From assembly GCF_000090795.2 (NCBI RefSeq), contig NW_003546291.1:114626-162816 (forward strand): a stretch of 48,191 nt of DNA, read 5' to 3'. The notes below the pieces were generated by a model that saw only the letters and a program-made list of their open reading frames with translations, was not told the origin of the DNA and did no database searches. Position numbers and translations under genes: made by a program. The stretch comes from Amphimedon queenslandica (taxonomy: Eukaryota; Porifera; Demospongiae; Haplosclerida; Niphatidae). The stretch's first letter is position 1. The number at the start of each line of letters is the position of its first letter. Shown in pieces: positions 22,747 to 35,500 of this stretch.

Positions 22747-22975
22747 TGCTGTTGTGAAGGACTCTGATTGCCTCATGAATCTGCAACAGTAGCGTCTTTC
22801 ACGGAAAAGAGGATAATCCCTTCAATTCATCTGCAACTGAGTTTAGCGCTCAAACAATGGCATAAAAACTGCAGTTACTAGCAGCAGAACAATCAGTATC
22901 TTGAACTGTGCATTGATCAGTGATACACAATAGAATGACAACTGCAGCAGCAATAGTGGAAAAACCAGAAATCAT
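22747..22975 (-). pseudogene. Orphan first exon of the VWA family
   Basis: ATG at 22975 opens MISGFSTIAAAVVILLCITD with TDCSAASNCSFYAIV, then stops at TGA because of small deletions in the Cys-rich part. The GTAAGT donor is kept. It is followed (higher coordinates) by the same SRCR and kinase order as copy B, so it is part of the duplicated kinase block. Confidence 0.8.
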
Positions 22976-23174
22976 CTTACAATATTAGTTTCAGCCTATG
23001 AAGTAAAAAATAAAAGAGAGCAAGAGGACGAGAGTGAGCTGGGAAACTGAAGAAAACAAAAAAACTGCAAAAAGTGTTTCTGTAACATAAAAAATAATTA
23101 CACTTATAAAAATATATAGATCTATATAGACCAATGAATAAGATTTATATGTAATTATAAATTACCATAAGTAG

Positions 23175-23455
23175 AGTATCCCAGTTGTCTGTAGACTGCC
23201 AGAGCATTATTGTGTGACTATCACTGTATCACATATTATCACGAACAGTTCCCCAATCTCCATTAGTACATATTTCTAGTCTTCCAACATTTGGACCATT
23301 GCCATTCACTAGACATTCCTGACCATGCATGTGAGCAAACCTACAGAAGGTAACGCACAAAGCAACTAAATCTATATATCTACACCATTAAAAACATACA
23401 GCTTACCAAATACTGATAATATCCAAGCAGAAAGAAACAAAGCCAGGAGAAACAT
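23175..23455 (-). pseudogene. SRCR-domain secreted protein fragment, copy 2
   Basis: Signal-peptide exon 23455-23407 is intact (MFLLALFLSAWILSVF, donor GTAAGC). The second exon (about 23340-23175) encodes ECLVNGNGPNVGRLEICTNG and then DWGTVRDNM, TGA, YSDSH. The TGA replaces the Trp expected in the SRCR pattern DDxWxxxD, and the Cys usual after WGTV is Arg. Each copy is thus dead by a different lesion: copy 1 in the signal peptide, copy 2 in the domain. Confidence 0.7.
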
Positions 23456-23772
23456 GTACTCATGTAGATACCAGTTGACTGACTATAACTTGAACCAAAG
23501 GGCTTTATAATTAAACTTTAATTAGCACGCAGGTCGCAGGTCATTAGTGGCCATGTGAGACTATTGATAGCAGGTCACTGGTATGAATAGTAAACAAAGA
23601 CAGACTCTACAATGTCCCCACTATAGGAAATTATAAGTACATAAGTCCAGCATAATTGGCTATAGCTTTGAAATCATTGATATTGTTTTTAGCATGGCAG
23701 CTAAGCTATCACTCAAAAAGCTGTTTCACATTATACATTCTACAAAAAATATATTGATACTGATACATAGAT

Positions 23773-26112
23773 CTAGTCACAAACAACATTATCTTTTACA
23801 GTACAAGTATTATTAATGTCAGTAAAATCAAGGTAGCCAGCCAATGGTTCAATGAGTGCATTTATTGAAGAAACTAAATCACTAAACATTGGCCTATCAT
23901 TAGGAGACTCAGACCAACAAGATAGCATCAGCAAGTAACTGTGTTAAAAAAATCATAAATTATTAAAGGCATGTGTTTATTATGTTCTTACATTTCCTGT
24001 GAGCAGGCTCCATTATGTGGACACAGCAATCGTCCACCAGTATCTAGTAACTCCACTACTCCTATTGGATTCAGGCCAGGATATGGTACTTTACCAAGAC
24101 TGAACACTTCCCAACAAAGAACACCATAAGACCACTGTAAATAAAAAAATTACATTGATAAATTAGTTATTGCATGATTGAGTGTAATGGCAAATGAATA
24201 CTTACAACATCTGATTTTTCAGAGAACAGTCCATCATGAAGGCTCTCTAATGCCATCCATTTCACAGGTAGTTTAACTGTTGATGATCCTGAGTTATTAT
24301 CACTGCACTTTAGCTGCCTGAAATAATTGCAGGTATATATGTCTTCAGATAGTCCAAAATCTGCTACTTTAATAATACCATTATCATCAATCCTATGAAA
24401 TACATAAATGTAAACGAGACACCTACCATGCTTGGACTTGCCGCTGCTGATTTTGCATCAACAATGCATTGTTAAAACTGAGCGATGAATTGTTATTCAT
24501 AGTAGAAAAAAGAAATGCATACAAAAACTAGTAAATCATAATTTTCATGAGCATGCAGCTATACCCATGCATTGACTCCATGGTTTAGTAGGCACATTGC
24601 ACTCTATCATAATTTATAAAACAAATTACTACAGCTAGGAACATATTTTATTGCCTCTAGGGGTCAGGGCCCTAGGAAGCAACTACATTGTGTCCCTTCC
24701 CAAAATTTCCTTTTATTTTCTTGCTATTTTTATAAAGATTCCTACTTTAGCTTTTATAGTGACAGGATGTGATCATTCATTGTGAGTTGTACTCATTACA
24801 TCAACCAGATCATGCAATCTTCGGAGTGGTCAGTAGTTTTGTGTAGCCAGACCCATCCCCTTTTTGACAATTGGTAAATTGCTAATTTTGATTGGCGAAT
24901 TTGAACATAGCTCAAAATGACAGGTTTCTATTTTGGCAAATGGCTAGCAAAACGTCAAATTTAACTCCCTCCAAAATTTACCACTATAATGGTACTAAAT
25001 TCTCCTATATAATTTCTGCAAAATTGATTACTAGTGAAATTAAGGTGATAGTGAAAATATTTCTTAAAATTGATGTTGAAAAGACTTACATGCAATTTCT
25101 AGCAGCAAGATCACAATGAATGAACCTCTGTGAAGCTAAGTAAGACATTCCATTGGCAACTTGTAAACAAATGGAGAGCAACTGTTTTCTGACATTCAGT
25201 ATAATATCCTCTTCACTGGTATCAGCTACGGTAAGATTAGGCCTCTCTTTCTTGAGGTAAGACAATAAACTTCCTCTTGACATGAAAGGCATGATAATGT
25301 ATGGAGCTGGTCCGAGATCAAGACACACACCAATCAGTGGTAATACATTTAAATTATTGAATGGCATCATTTTAATACATTCATCCAGTAATGAGTCAAT
25401 GTCACTCTCTTTATAAAAACCTACAACAAAAGCAAATAAATTATTCGTATTATAAACTGATGTAACCATGCCAATATGTAACTGAGTCAAAATAGTTTAT
25501 AGAGTAAAATTAGTAATTATTTTAATCATTGACAATATTATTACCTTTTAATGTCTTCATGGCAACTGGTTTAGGTATTTCATTCTTTATCGTCATCACT
25601 CCACGATAAACTATACCAAACTCACCTAAAGAGTACAAAATGAAAATTATTAGTGCTATGATAGTTAAAGAATCCCCAATTAAACCTTGTCCAATAGTTT
25701 CTTGCATGCTTATGGTGGACCCTGATACTATATAATTTGAGAGCCGTTCCATATTAATTGATAAAATCTCAATAGGTTTGCTAGAGTTGTAAGTGCTTTC
25801 TTTCATGTCTTCTGTCAAAACTAATTATTATAAAGAAAGTGAATTATTCAGAATATTAAAAGCAAAAATAGTATTCAGATTACTTACATGAAGAAGGAGT
25901 CGAACTTGGAATTTCTACCATTGCAAGTTGCTTTTTTTGTTTACGATTCCTTCTCTTCATAATCATATAGGTTACAAAGAGCATTACAGTTAACACTATA
26001 CACACTACTAGAAATGTAACTATTCCTGATATGATGATAGACATTAGCTGATTTGAGACAGATGGTGTGTCAGTCGTAGACATAGTGGCACTAGTGGTTG
26101 TATTGGCCATGA
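23773..26112 (-). CDS. Receptor tyrosine kinase, copy 2 (HRD changed to HCD)
   Basis: Exons: 26112-25888 (ATG at 26110), 25820-25686, 25625-25545, 25420-25090, 24392-24206, 24134-23992 and 23938-23773. These give 421 residues with every phase matching copy 1. The stalk is 30 residues shorter than in copy 1. Transmembrane helix, GQGEFGIVYRG, VAMK Lys143, DFG and WMALES are all conserved. The catalytic loop reads HCDLAARN: the HRD arginine codon CGT has become TGT (plus strand 25113-25115), as expected from CpG deamination. Asp of the loop is kept, so catalysis is not excluded, but regulation through the HRD Arg would be altered. Upstream ectodomain exons are not visible; a minisatellite and a hAT MITE occupy that region. 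Confidence 0.85.
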
Positions 26113-26113
26113 C

Positions 26114-26285
26114 TATAAAAAGAATAATTCCAATTAATAAAAAGAATAATAAAAAGAATAATTCCATTTAATAAAAAGAATAAGAAAAAGAATATAATTC
26201 CATTTAATAAAAGGAATAATAAAAAGAATATAATTCCATTTAATAAAAAGAATAATAAAAAGAATAATTCCATTTTCCATATAGC
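26114..26285. repeat. Minisatellite next to a kinase splice acceptor
   Basis: Four or more units of about 35-45 bp based on AATTCCATTTAATAAAAAGA and ATAATAAAAAGA. On the minus strand each unit resembles the TTCTTTTTAT tract of the true acceptor adjacent to it, which ends TATAG. It is absent from kinase copy 1. Confidence 0.85.
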
Positions 26286-26319
26286 AATCATAAATTTATT
26301 TACTCTAATATCTATGTAG

Positions 26320-26654
26320 TAGTGGTGGGTGATATATCGATATTTTATCAATACAAACGATAAAGTATCAATTCATAATTATTGGTATCAAAATTTTGAA
26401 GGAATCTGGATTGATACATTGGCCATGCTTTCTTATGGTTAATCAATATATTAATAACAAAAATTTTAATAAGTTAATGACATATAATGTATACACGTAA
26501 ATGAAGAAAATCGATGAAAACAGTCAATAATAAGAGGTGTGACTCCATAGGTGTGGTATCAATGTCATATCAAAACTGTATTGATACTCCCAATATGGGC
26601 TGATACCAATCAGTATCGTACCAAATCCATTTTGGCCAGTATCACCCACCACTA
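26320..26654. mobile_element. hAT-like MITE, 335 bp, perfect 8-bp TSD
   Basis: Ends TAGTGGTGGGTGATA and TATCACCCACCACTA are exact complements. Flanks are CTATGTAG on both sides (26312-26319 and 26655-26662), an 8-bp duplication fitting the hAT pattern nTnnnnAn. No coding capacity. Confidence 0.92.
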
Positions 26655-26662
26655 CTATGTAG

Positions 26663-27065
26663 TAACTCAGCCCCACCTCTTTGTTGCACCACCGGCACCC
26701 CTGCAAAAAAAGAGGCGGGCCAGACTATCTTATAACTCACATTCTACTCCCATTTCTACTTGATAAAGTAGTAGAAAATAGCTTAAAGTAAGTTATTAAT
26801 GAAGTCTTTGATGAATTAATTACAATGCTTTTAGAGGGGGAGGGGAAGGAGGAGGAGGGAGAGGGAAGTAGAGGAAATATTAGGGGTAAGAGCTTAATTT
26901 AGAGGAAGAGGAGGAATCACTTGTAACAGAGAAAGTGTAGAGGTCCATGGACGGTGCATTACTACTAGAGGAAATGAATCTACTAGTAGAAGTGGGTCAT
27001 ATGCAATACTAGAGGATCGAAGTGGAATATGCAATACTAGTGGAAATGATACTAGTGGAAGTGGG
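26663..27065. other. Purine-rich tract and decayed Ser/Thr repeat downstream of the ADAM gene
   Basis: 26830-26880 is almost pure purine on the plus strand. 26890-27065 on the minus strand still reads as Ser/Thr-rich units (TSTSI, ISTSIAYSTS) but with several stops, in continuity with the last ADAM exon. This may be a former longer mucin-like stalk, or 3' UTR derived from it. No polyadenylation signal assigned. Confidence 0.5.
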
Positions 27066-29506
27066 TCATGCATTAATACTAGTAGAAGTGGATGGTGCAT
27101 TGGCAGTAGAGGAGGAACTTGAGGATGGTGTGGGTATATCTGCAGCATAAGGCAAAACTATAATAACTTAGAAATTGGTTGGTTAATGTAATCACTAATC
27201 AGAATAGTCAATGAATAATCATTACTATTAATTATTTTCATTGTTCATTCTAATACCAGTATTATGATTATTACTATCAATTATTACGGAACTAACCTGA
27301 TGTATTTGTTGTTGTTGTTGTTCCAGGTATCAAACTGCAATCACTACCAGTGTAACCAACATTACAGGAGCACTGGTTTATATTATTGCACACTTAAAGT
27401 GAGGGAGGGAGGGAGGAAGAGGGAGAGGGAGAGAGATTATATTAAGTGAACTGTCAAGGATTATGGCATAATGCTCATGTATCTTTTTGTCAGTGGAGCT
27501 TAAACATTGGCCAAAACACCCTGCATGCACATACATAATAGTAACAAAAATCACAAGAAGAGAATTTTCAAATTTATAATTTTTTCTGCCCTGGTCAAAG
27601 ATCAAATTTTTGTCAAAAATAGTTACAAAAATTCTTCATTTTTATGATATTTTCTGATGCACATACATGTCCTTATGTTTATCAACTTTGAGCTGATTTT
27701 GATCAAATTTGAATTTTTATGAATTTTAAAGCTGCTCAAAAATTGGAAAGACTATAGCCAAGTTTTGTCAAAAATGGCAATGAGAAAATTCTTCATTTTC
27801 ATAATATTTTCTGATACATGTACATGTCTTTATGTTGTATATCGACTTTGAACTGATTATAATTTTTGAATTAATTTTTAAGGTGCTCCAAATCCATGTA
27901 CCGTATTTCCTTAAATAAAAGCCTGGGCGTCAATTTTTTTAAAATGGTATTTGAACCTAAAAATTCAAAAATAAAATAAAACTTGGGCCAACAGTGACCT
28001 GATGCAAATGACTTAGGAACCTAAAATTAAGGAAGTATCTACAAGGCACCTATGTTATCTTAAGGCTAGATTTGCATATTTATAGTTCCATTTTATTGCT
28101 ACCCCAGCGTTTATTTGCACTTGGCTTTTATTTCAGGATATACAGTATTGCACTTGTCAGCTTATGAAGCGCATGCTCTTTGCATGCATGCTTTGTGGGA
28201 AAATCTGAATGCACATGTATAGCAATGTTATCAATAACAGTATGAGAGAAGCTCTTACGCCATTTCCAGAGCATGTTTGTCCATTACTTCCAATAGGACA
28301 AGGGCTGACTCCCTCCAGTGATGAAAGTAATAAACAGCGCTGATTGACACACATCTAATCAAAATAAAAGAATCATTTAATAACAAGAAGAGGAAAAAAA
28401 TTAAGCAAAAGGTTAAACTATAGGAGTTATGTTTGCAGGTAATGAATTTCACAATTTTTTGTTTTGTAGCTGTAGCAAAATGGCACAAGGTTATATTTGT
28501 AAAATTTTATATCACAAGTACAGTATAGCTAGGGGTTATACTTTACTGGAAATAAATTTTACTAATTTTGTGTTCTTTTTAAATTTGTAAATTAAATTCT
28601 ACAAAAGAATTGTGGCATACTAGAAAAAATTGCTGCAGAAGGTAAAATTTAAAAAAATTAAGCCAACAAATAGCAAACTTGGACAAATTCACAAAATTTT
28701 ATACTCATGAAATACAGCACTATGGAATAATAAATCTTTTCAGAGTATTGTAAAAATTATTTTAGCTTTGAGGTGAATCCTCAAAATTATAATTATTGAC
28801 CCACAAAAGTTAAAGCTCTTTAAAATTTTTCATACCATGTCAGTTCCACAGCTAGCCCCATCAACCACTAAACCAGGACTGACTTCATCAGCATCAGCAC
28901 GTGTAGTGACACTCCTACACTCTTGACCACTAGCAAATCTAGTATAAGCTGTCAAAGCACTCCTTGAATTAACATTATTAAATATTATTCTGCCGCCATT
29001 GCACTGGAGTGAACCACAGAATGCATTCCTATGAGTGGAAAAAAAGAATTGTTTCACTGCTACATGTACATTGCAAAAATTATATAGTATAAAGACATAA
29101 AGTAATCAAATCAGAGACTAATTAAGTTGTAGTGCATTATAGTTTACCCAGTAGTGCAAGGAATATAACTGGTACCATTAGCTCCACAGTGACCCCAGGC
29201 AATACCAAGAGTATTGAACTGTGTGTAGCATGCATCATTAGAAGGAACTGATTCTGTAGAGAGAAAGAGAGACAATGAACGAAAGAGGTTTAGGAAAATT
29301 TACTGACCACTTCCAAAATAACGGTTGCACTGATCCCATGCAGAGCCACATGTACCATCGTAACAATAACCCTGCAAAAATATTGAGAGAATATGAACAT
29401 TACTTTATTAAACCACTAACATACAGTATTATTATCACAGGATATTCCATTCTGTTGTGTTAAATCTGTTGGGCACTAAAAATAAAACAATTATTTATTA
29501 ATTTAG

Positions 29507-29576
<70 letters not shown>

Positions 29577-32500
29577 CCTTACATCAGCATTTTGACCAGT
29601 GCAATATTCTAGTATGTCACACATACCAGATGAATTACGACATGTAGTACCATATAACTTGAACTGTTAGTTATAAAAGACAATAATTATTTTCTATTAA
29701 CAATGTAGTGTAATTACTTGGCAGTTTTCACAGCAAACTCCAGATCCACATTGGGCAGTACTGGCCAGTTCACATGTTGTGGCATTACAGCATGGATCAT
29801 CACACTCCTGAAATTAATAACATACTTAAAGTTTAGCACACCAACACACACAGACATACACACAGACTTACAGCTAAACTTCCACAGTCACAAGTCTCTC
29901 CTGGTTCTCTTATTCCGTTGCCACACCTAGCAGTACCAACAATCTACAGAAAAAGAGAGAGAAATGAAAGGACAATAGATAGTACAACTAACAGTTGTTG
30001 GACTGTTTCCTAAGCAACGGTTGAGATCAGAATTGCCAGAGCCAGCGAAACCAGCATTCAATTCATTAATACTGCACTGTGACCAACTGGTGGCTGGAGG
30101 GAATCTGAGAGAAGAGAATGAATCATTGATTCTAAAATTAAATCAGTACCTTGAAATAGCATTCATAATGCAACCACCATTGGAATCAGAACAATTACAA
30201 CCTAGTTATAATAATTTTAAAATAATGGCAATTACTGTAAACCTATTAATGTTCGCGGCTACTTTATTTAGCATTTATGCTTCAATGTCAAATTAGCAAA
30301 ATATTAATGTTAAAAATTTTTTTTTAATATTTACTAATATTTTAAATATTTTATTAAATATTAAATTTAGTGTTTTTAGGTTCTTTGCAAGTATCGCTAA
30401 AATAAGTAGCACGCTAAAATTTATAGTTTTACAGTAATAGTTAATAAGTCCTTACTTGAGTCATCATCATGGTTCATACCAAAAGTATGTCCCATTTCAT
30501 GTGCAGCAATGGTAGCCACTGATGCAACACTACCTCTTGTATCCTATAAAATAATAAGTTATCCTTCTAAGTGAACAAGAAAATTAATTGACTGTGGGTT
30601 TTTGATTATGGAAGAGAGGGGGAGCAATGATAACAATCATAAGTAATAAAATTAGTTATACACACAGTTTCAGTCAGCACAGTCCCACATGATTCTTAAA
30701 ATAAACACAATCACCAACTAACTTGAGTTAATCCAACAGATGAATCAAAATTGCACATTGTGCCAACATAAGCTATACCTACTGCATTATTATCCAGATC
30801 AATACCACTGTGAATAAATGATATAAATTATCATTATTTGTAATAAAAGAGACTCACGTGATCAATTGGGCGCTATCATGAGTGATGGATCGGAATGCAG
30901 TGGTGCTAGTGTGGTATTGACGGAACAGTGTCAGTAGAGTGTTTGGTACTGAACTGAATGATATCCCTTGTTGTGTTGTCCATGTCAACGAATAAACAAT
31001 CACAACACGAACATTAATAGACTGATACAACTAGAGGGAGAATTAAATGAATATACAAATAGAAGAATAGGAATATGATTCAAGTGAGAGAATGAAAGAT
31101 GAGATGAAGGAGTATACTAGTCATTAGTAGTGATACTTACCATGTCAACGTGACTAAATATTTCTATTGCCCTCAATACAACTGCACTGATGTTCCTTCC
31201 ATAAGCAATGTACTGTATAAACAATAGCATAATATTTGGATTCTAGCGACACAACAAAATTGTTATTACATTTTTAATGTCCATGCACATGCATTGGTTA
31301 GCTATTTACTGTTAGTGTATTACAACCATTGTCATCAACACACTATGGATTATATTAATAACAATGAAACAGTAGTGGTATTGTACACTCCTTCACAATC
31401 CCAACAGTAATACAATGCCCTATACCATTGTTAAAAATTATTTTAGCTGTACAAAGTATAATACCAGTAGCTAAAAATAACAATGTTTTATTTTCTTTTA
31501 TTTAATTAATCTTACCTGATAGTTATCATTGACTATCAATACTTCCACAATGTTAGAAGCCCCACCAGACTGTTTCCTCAACTAGAGGTCACACAGATAC
31601 ACACATGACAATTACCATATAAGGCATAATGTTCACGGGATGCAAATTTTGCAAAATTTACTAAAATTCAAATTTGCAGATTTTAATTTCGCAAATTCCA
31701 CCATGTGTACCATGCGGGTATCATATTAAATTTAAATTTGCAGATTTTATTTTCACAAATTTACTTTATCAACGAAATTTGCATCCCACGAACATTATGC
31801 CCTATACAGTACATGACTATTAAAATGATAAATACCCTATGGAGAGAACTGCCAGCTCCTGAAGGAAGTTTGAATCTATCTACTGAGATATTTCCATGAG
31901 GAGTACCTGAATGGGAAAAAGAATGATGACATAATGTACACAAATACCATGAATATCCTCCATTCTAAGTAAAAGTAATGAAATAATTTCTAATTTACAT
32001 TTAAGTAGTGTTATTTAACTTATTTCAGGCAGTGGCAGATCATATTATAAGTGAATTTGTGTACCACATGATTCATGTGCAAAAAAATGGGTCCGGAGAA
32101 AGGTGGCTCACCACAGACAAAATTTTGAAGTTTTTTCTTGTTCTCTGTGTCTTTATAAAGTACATGAGTATTGGCCAGGATCTTAAAAGAGAAAGGAAAT
32201 GACAAAAAATATTATTATTATTAACAGTTTAGTGTATGACAGCTAGTGTGTCAGTATTTACACTTACATCCTCTTCTGGACTGACATGTAAGTGATCCTC
32301 AGTGAGTGGCTCCAGATGATATAAAGAGTTTTCATTATTCAAATCACCAAACCAGCCTCTGTAAAGAGAGACAGGAAAAAGAGAGAGAGAGGAGGGAATC
32401 AATGAAAGAGACATGTGTTAGTAAGTTTAGTCTATGTCATTTAGTCTAGACAACATGAATCATTATTGCTATACTACACTGTGATATCACCAACAGTCAT

Positions 32501-35500
32501 AAGTCAATTAAAATATAAAAAACACACACACATATACAATGTCTGCTTCACTCCACACCTCAAATGAATGAAATAAAACATTACATATATTTATGTATAC
32601 ATATACTTGTGGGGTAGTTTTCATAAAAGGAATATGAGTGGAACCCTACACCACTATATACACTATTTGTTTCATATCAATACAACCATGCTTAAGTATT
32701 AATTAGCACACTATACTTCCCGTCACACCACTCACCACACCAGACCAGCTAGTACATATAAGTATAATATCAGTAATACTTATAACTGTTAGTATAACTC
32801 TAGACCCTTTCACGGTCATCTTAATAACACGTGTTATTACTGTAACCACATTAATTATTGCTAATACATGCACACTATTATGTAACATTGTGTAACTAAG
32901 AACCTAGACTGTGTGGTTTTATGTATATGCATCATGCTTCTTATTGATTTTTGTCAGTTGCTTAGTTTTTGTTTATTCAGTTGTTGTTTACAGTAAAATA
33001 ATCTAACAATAACATTGGTAACAATTGGTAACCCTGCACCAGTCCATTAAGACTATAAAAAACTATACTTTTTTTTAATCAAAATAATAATAAAATCTTT
33101 GATTGAATTGTGGGTGGCTTATAACATCATTGTGGGTGGGTTAAAGCATTGTTGTGGGCGGCTTAGATCACTTTTGCTGTGGTCTTGTTCGGTTATAGTG
33201 CACAAGGTACCTTTGATGTGCATCATCACTAGGATATAATAGTAGTAATGAAATATTTGCATGTATATAAATCCATAAAAGTAAAAAAAAGCTGTTACAG
33301 TGTAACTATCTCTTTTTTATTTGGTAAGAGTTCAAGGTGTTTATCATTATGCATAGAGTTCATTATAAAGTTTAACACTTATTCAATTTCCTAGAGTGAC
33401 TGTACTGTAGCGGGGGCATTCCTGGAGAATAGGCCCAAATCTTGGCCCAAATTCAATTTCTGCAAAATTCTTCAGACTTTTTCTTCTTCTTTATTCATTT
33501 CTCCTATTTACAACCCATCAAGATGTTATGTAAGATTGCACAAATTGTATATTAGCAAGTTATCTCCAGATTTGCCATCAAATTCATTCTATTTTGAACC
33601 TCTTCAAAATTTTTCTCTTGATGGTGTGTGGTATTCAAAACAGCTGATTGGACACAGTACTCTAACAAAAATGATGGCTAATTTGTGCTCAAAGGCTGAA
33701 ATAAGTGGCTTCAAAACAAACTACTCACTCAGAGCAACTGCTGCAAGCAGGCTCTGTCACAATGGAATCAATGAACAACTGATAATGGAAAGTACAGGAC
33801 ACAAAAGCATTGATGGAGTTTGGTTGTATAAGAGAACCAGTGAGGAACAACAAGTAGAAATATCGAAAGTATTACATCAAAGTGCCCCACTGACTACACC
33901 AACAGAAGACAAAGAAAATGACCAAACAAAGGGATCAATTCTTTCTGGATTACAACTACGTAATAGTACCAATATAAATAAAAAACAACTAAAATTATAG
34001 TTGCAAATTATAAAAATCATCATTAAATTTAATCATCAATCAAAACAATGAGTATTCCAATGGATTTAATAAGAAACTCAGGAGGTTAAAACTACTAAGG
34101 CAAAATAAATATTGCCTTGCAAGCATATAATAGCATGCAACTATGCTTAATTCAGCATAAACAAACACCATGATTAATTATCTTCCTTACCCCTCCCTCT
34201 CTCTCTTACCTTAATCCATGACATGTACTGATGACAGCTTGCCACTTTGGATGTCCATTGACTTTTCCTTGATAGAAGCAATTGGGATGAGTCTGAATGC
34301 AAGAGAGAAAGGGAAAGAGAGAGCGGATTGAGGAATATTAAGTTGAATGTGTTTTTGCTATTTGTTGTAGACTACACATACTTCAGATACTTGGATTTTA
34401 TCTGAGTTGGTGTATACAGAAGCAAAATGAGGTGCAATAAGATTCCTACATAGAAAGAGAGATGCAAGTGAGAGGGAGTGATAATTAACATGTGCATGAG
34501 AAATATTTGCAGAGCACTTGCTTGTTGAGCTCTAGCTGCAGAGCAAACAACTGTATTGAGCCTTGCTTAACAGAAACGCTTAGTGTGCTAGGGTGCTCTC
34601 CTAATCTCTGTACATAAAGACTCATTACAATACAATTTAAACGAGAAGGTGCGGTATAAAAGGCGGGGCCCTGGGCATGGTGGCTTCCGTTTTATTCACG
34701 TGTAAAAATGTCGGCTCTAGATGGTGTTGCTTCTTCAAGGAAAAACGCAGGAAGAAAGGGGTTTTGGTACCAAATGGACTTCCATTTTACTCTCAAAGAA
34801 GACAAGGACCAGTTCTAGTTAGGCTTGATCGAGTTAAGGGGTCTTTAGGCACTAAAAAAAGGCGCTGGAACTGCTGTCTCATTTACTCGCCGATTTAGTT
34901 TAAAAAGAGAATCATTCTGAGGCTCTATCACATGATACTAGTAGTTCTTCTGCTATGCTCAATACTTCAGGTAGTTATAATGTGTTTAAATTAGTGATTA
35001 TATATAAATAAGCTATGGGTGATGGGGACGAAAAGCAGCCATTTTGTGCATAGATATAGGATCGGCTGTTGGGAAACATACATTAGTGTTAGTGTGGTAT
35101 GGTTGACCGAAGGATGATCAGTTACAGACAGGTATTCTTTGTTAGTATTATTATTATTATTACTATTATTATCAACATCATCAAAACTATTCATAATTTT
35201 AGATCGTCATGTGATTTGTGCTGAATTTCGATTCAATCCCAGTTGTGAGTCCTGTAATCGTAACTCAAGTTTATTAGTTACTAGATACAGAAGTAAGTAT
35301 TATTTGTAATGTAAAGTAATCATATGGTGGCATTAATATTTTTAGGCTCGTACTAGCATTTTTTTTGTGCTGGTATATTACCATCACAGTACTGCCATAT
35401 TTTTGTCGGCATCACTGGGCACAGTTGGGAAGAGGTACACAGATACAGGAGGCTCCTCACAATCCCAATATCTATTCAACCCTATATACATGATGTTTAT

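Noticed and set aside
26820..26880. Purine tract as a functional triplex-forming control element
   Set aside because: Only about 60 bp and next to a decaying repeat; simple-sequence origin explains it.
30021..30296. 91-codon plus-strand frame with a hydrophobic end
   Set aside because: Antisense to ADAM exons 14 and 15, whose minus-strand frames carry family motifs; the hydrophobic end falls in a MITE.
34677..34898. 73-codon frame in the 34.6-36.1 kb element as a transposase fragment
   Set aside because: Basic but lacking any recognisable DDE, THAP or recombinase pattern, and ended by stops in every frame.
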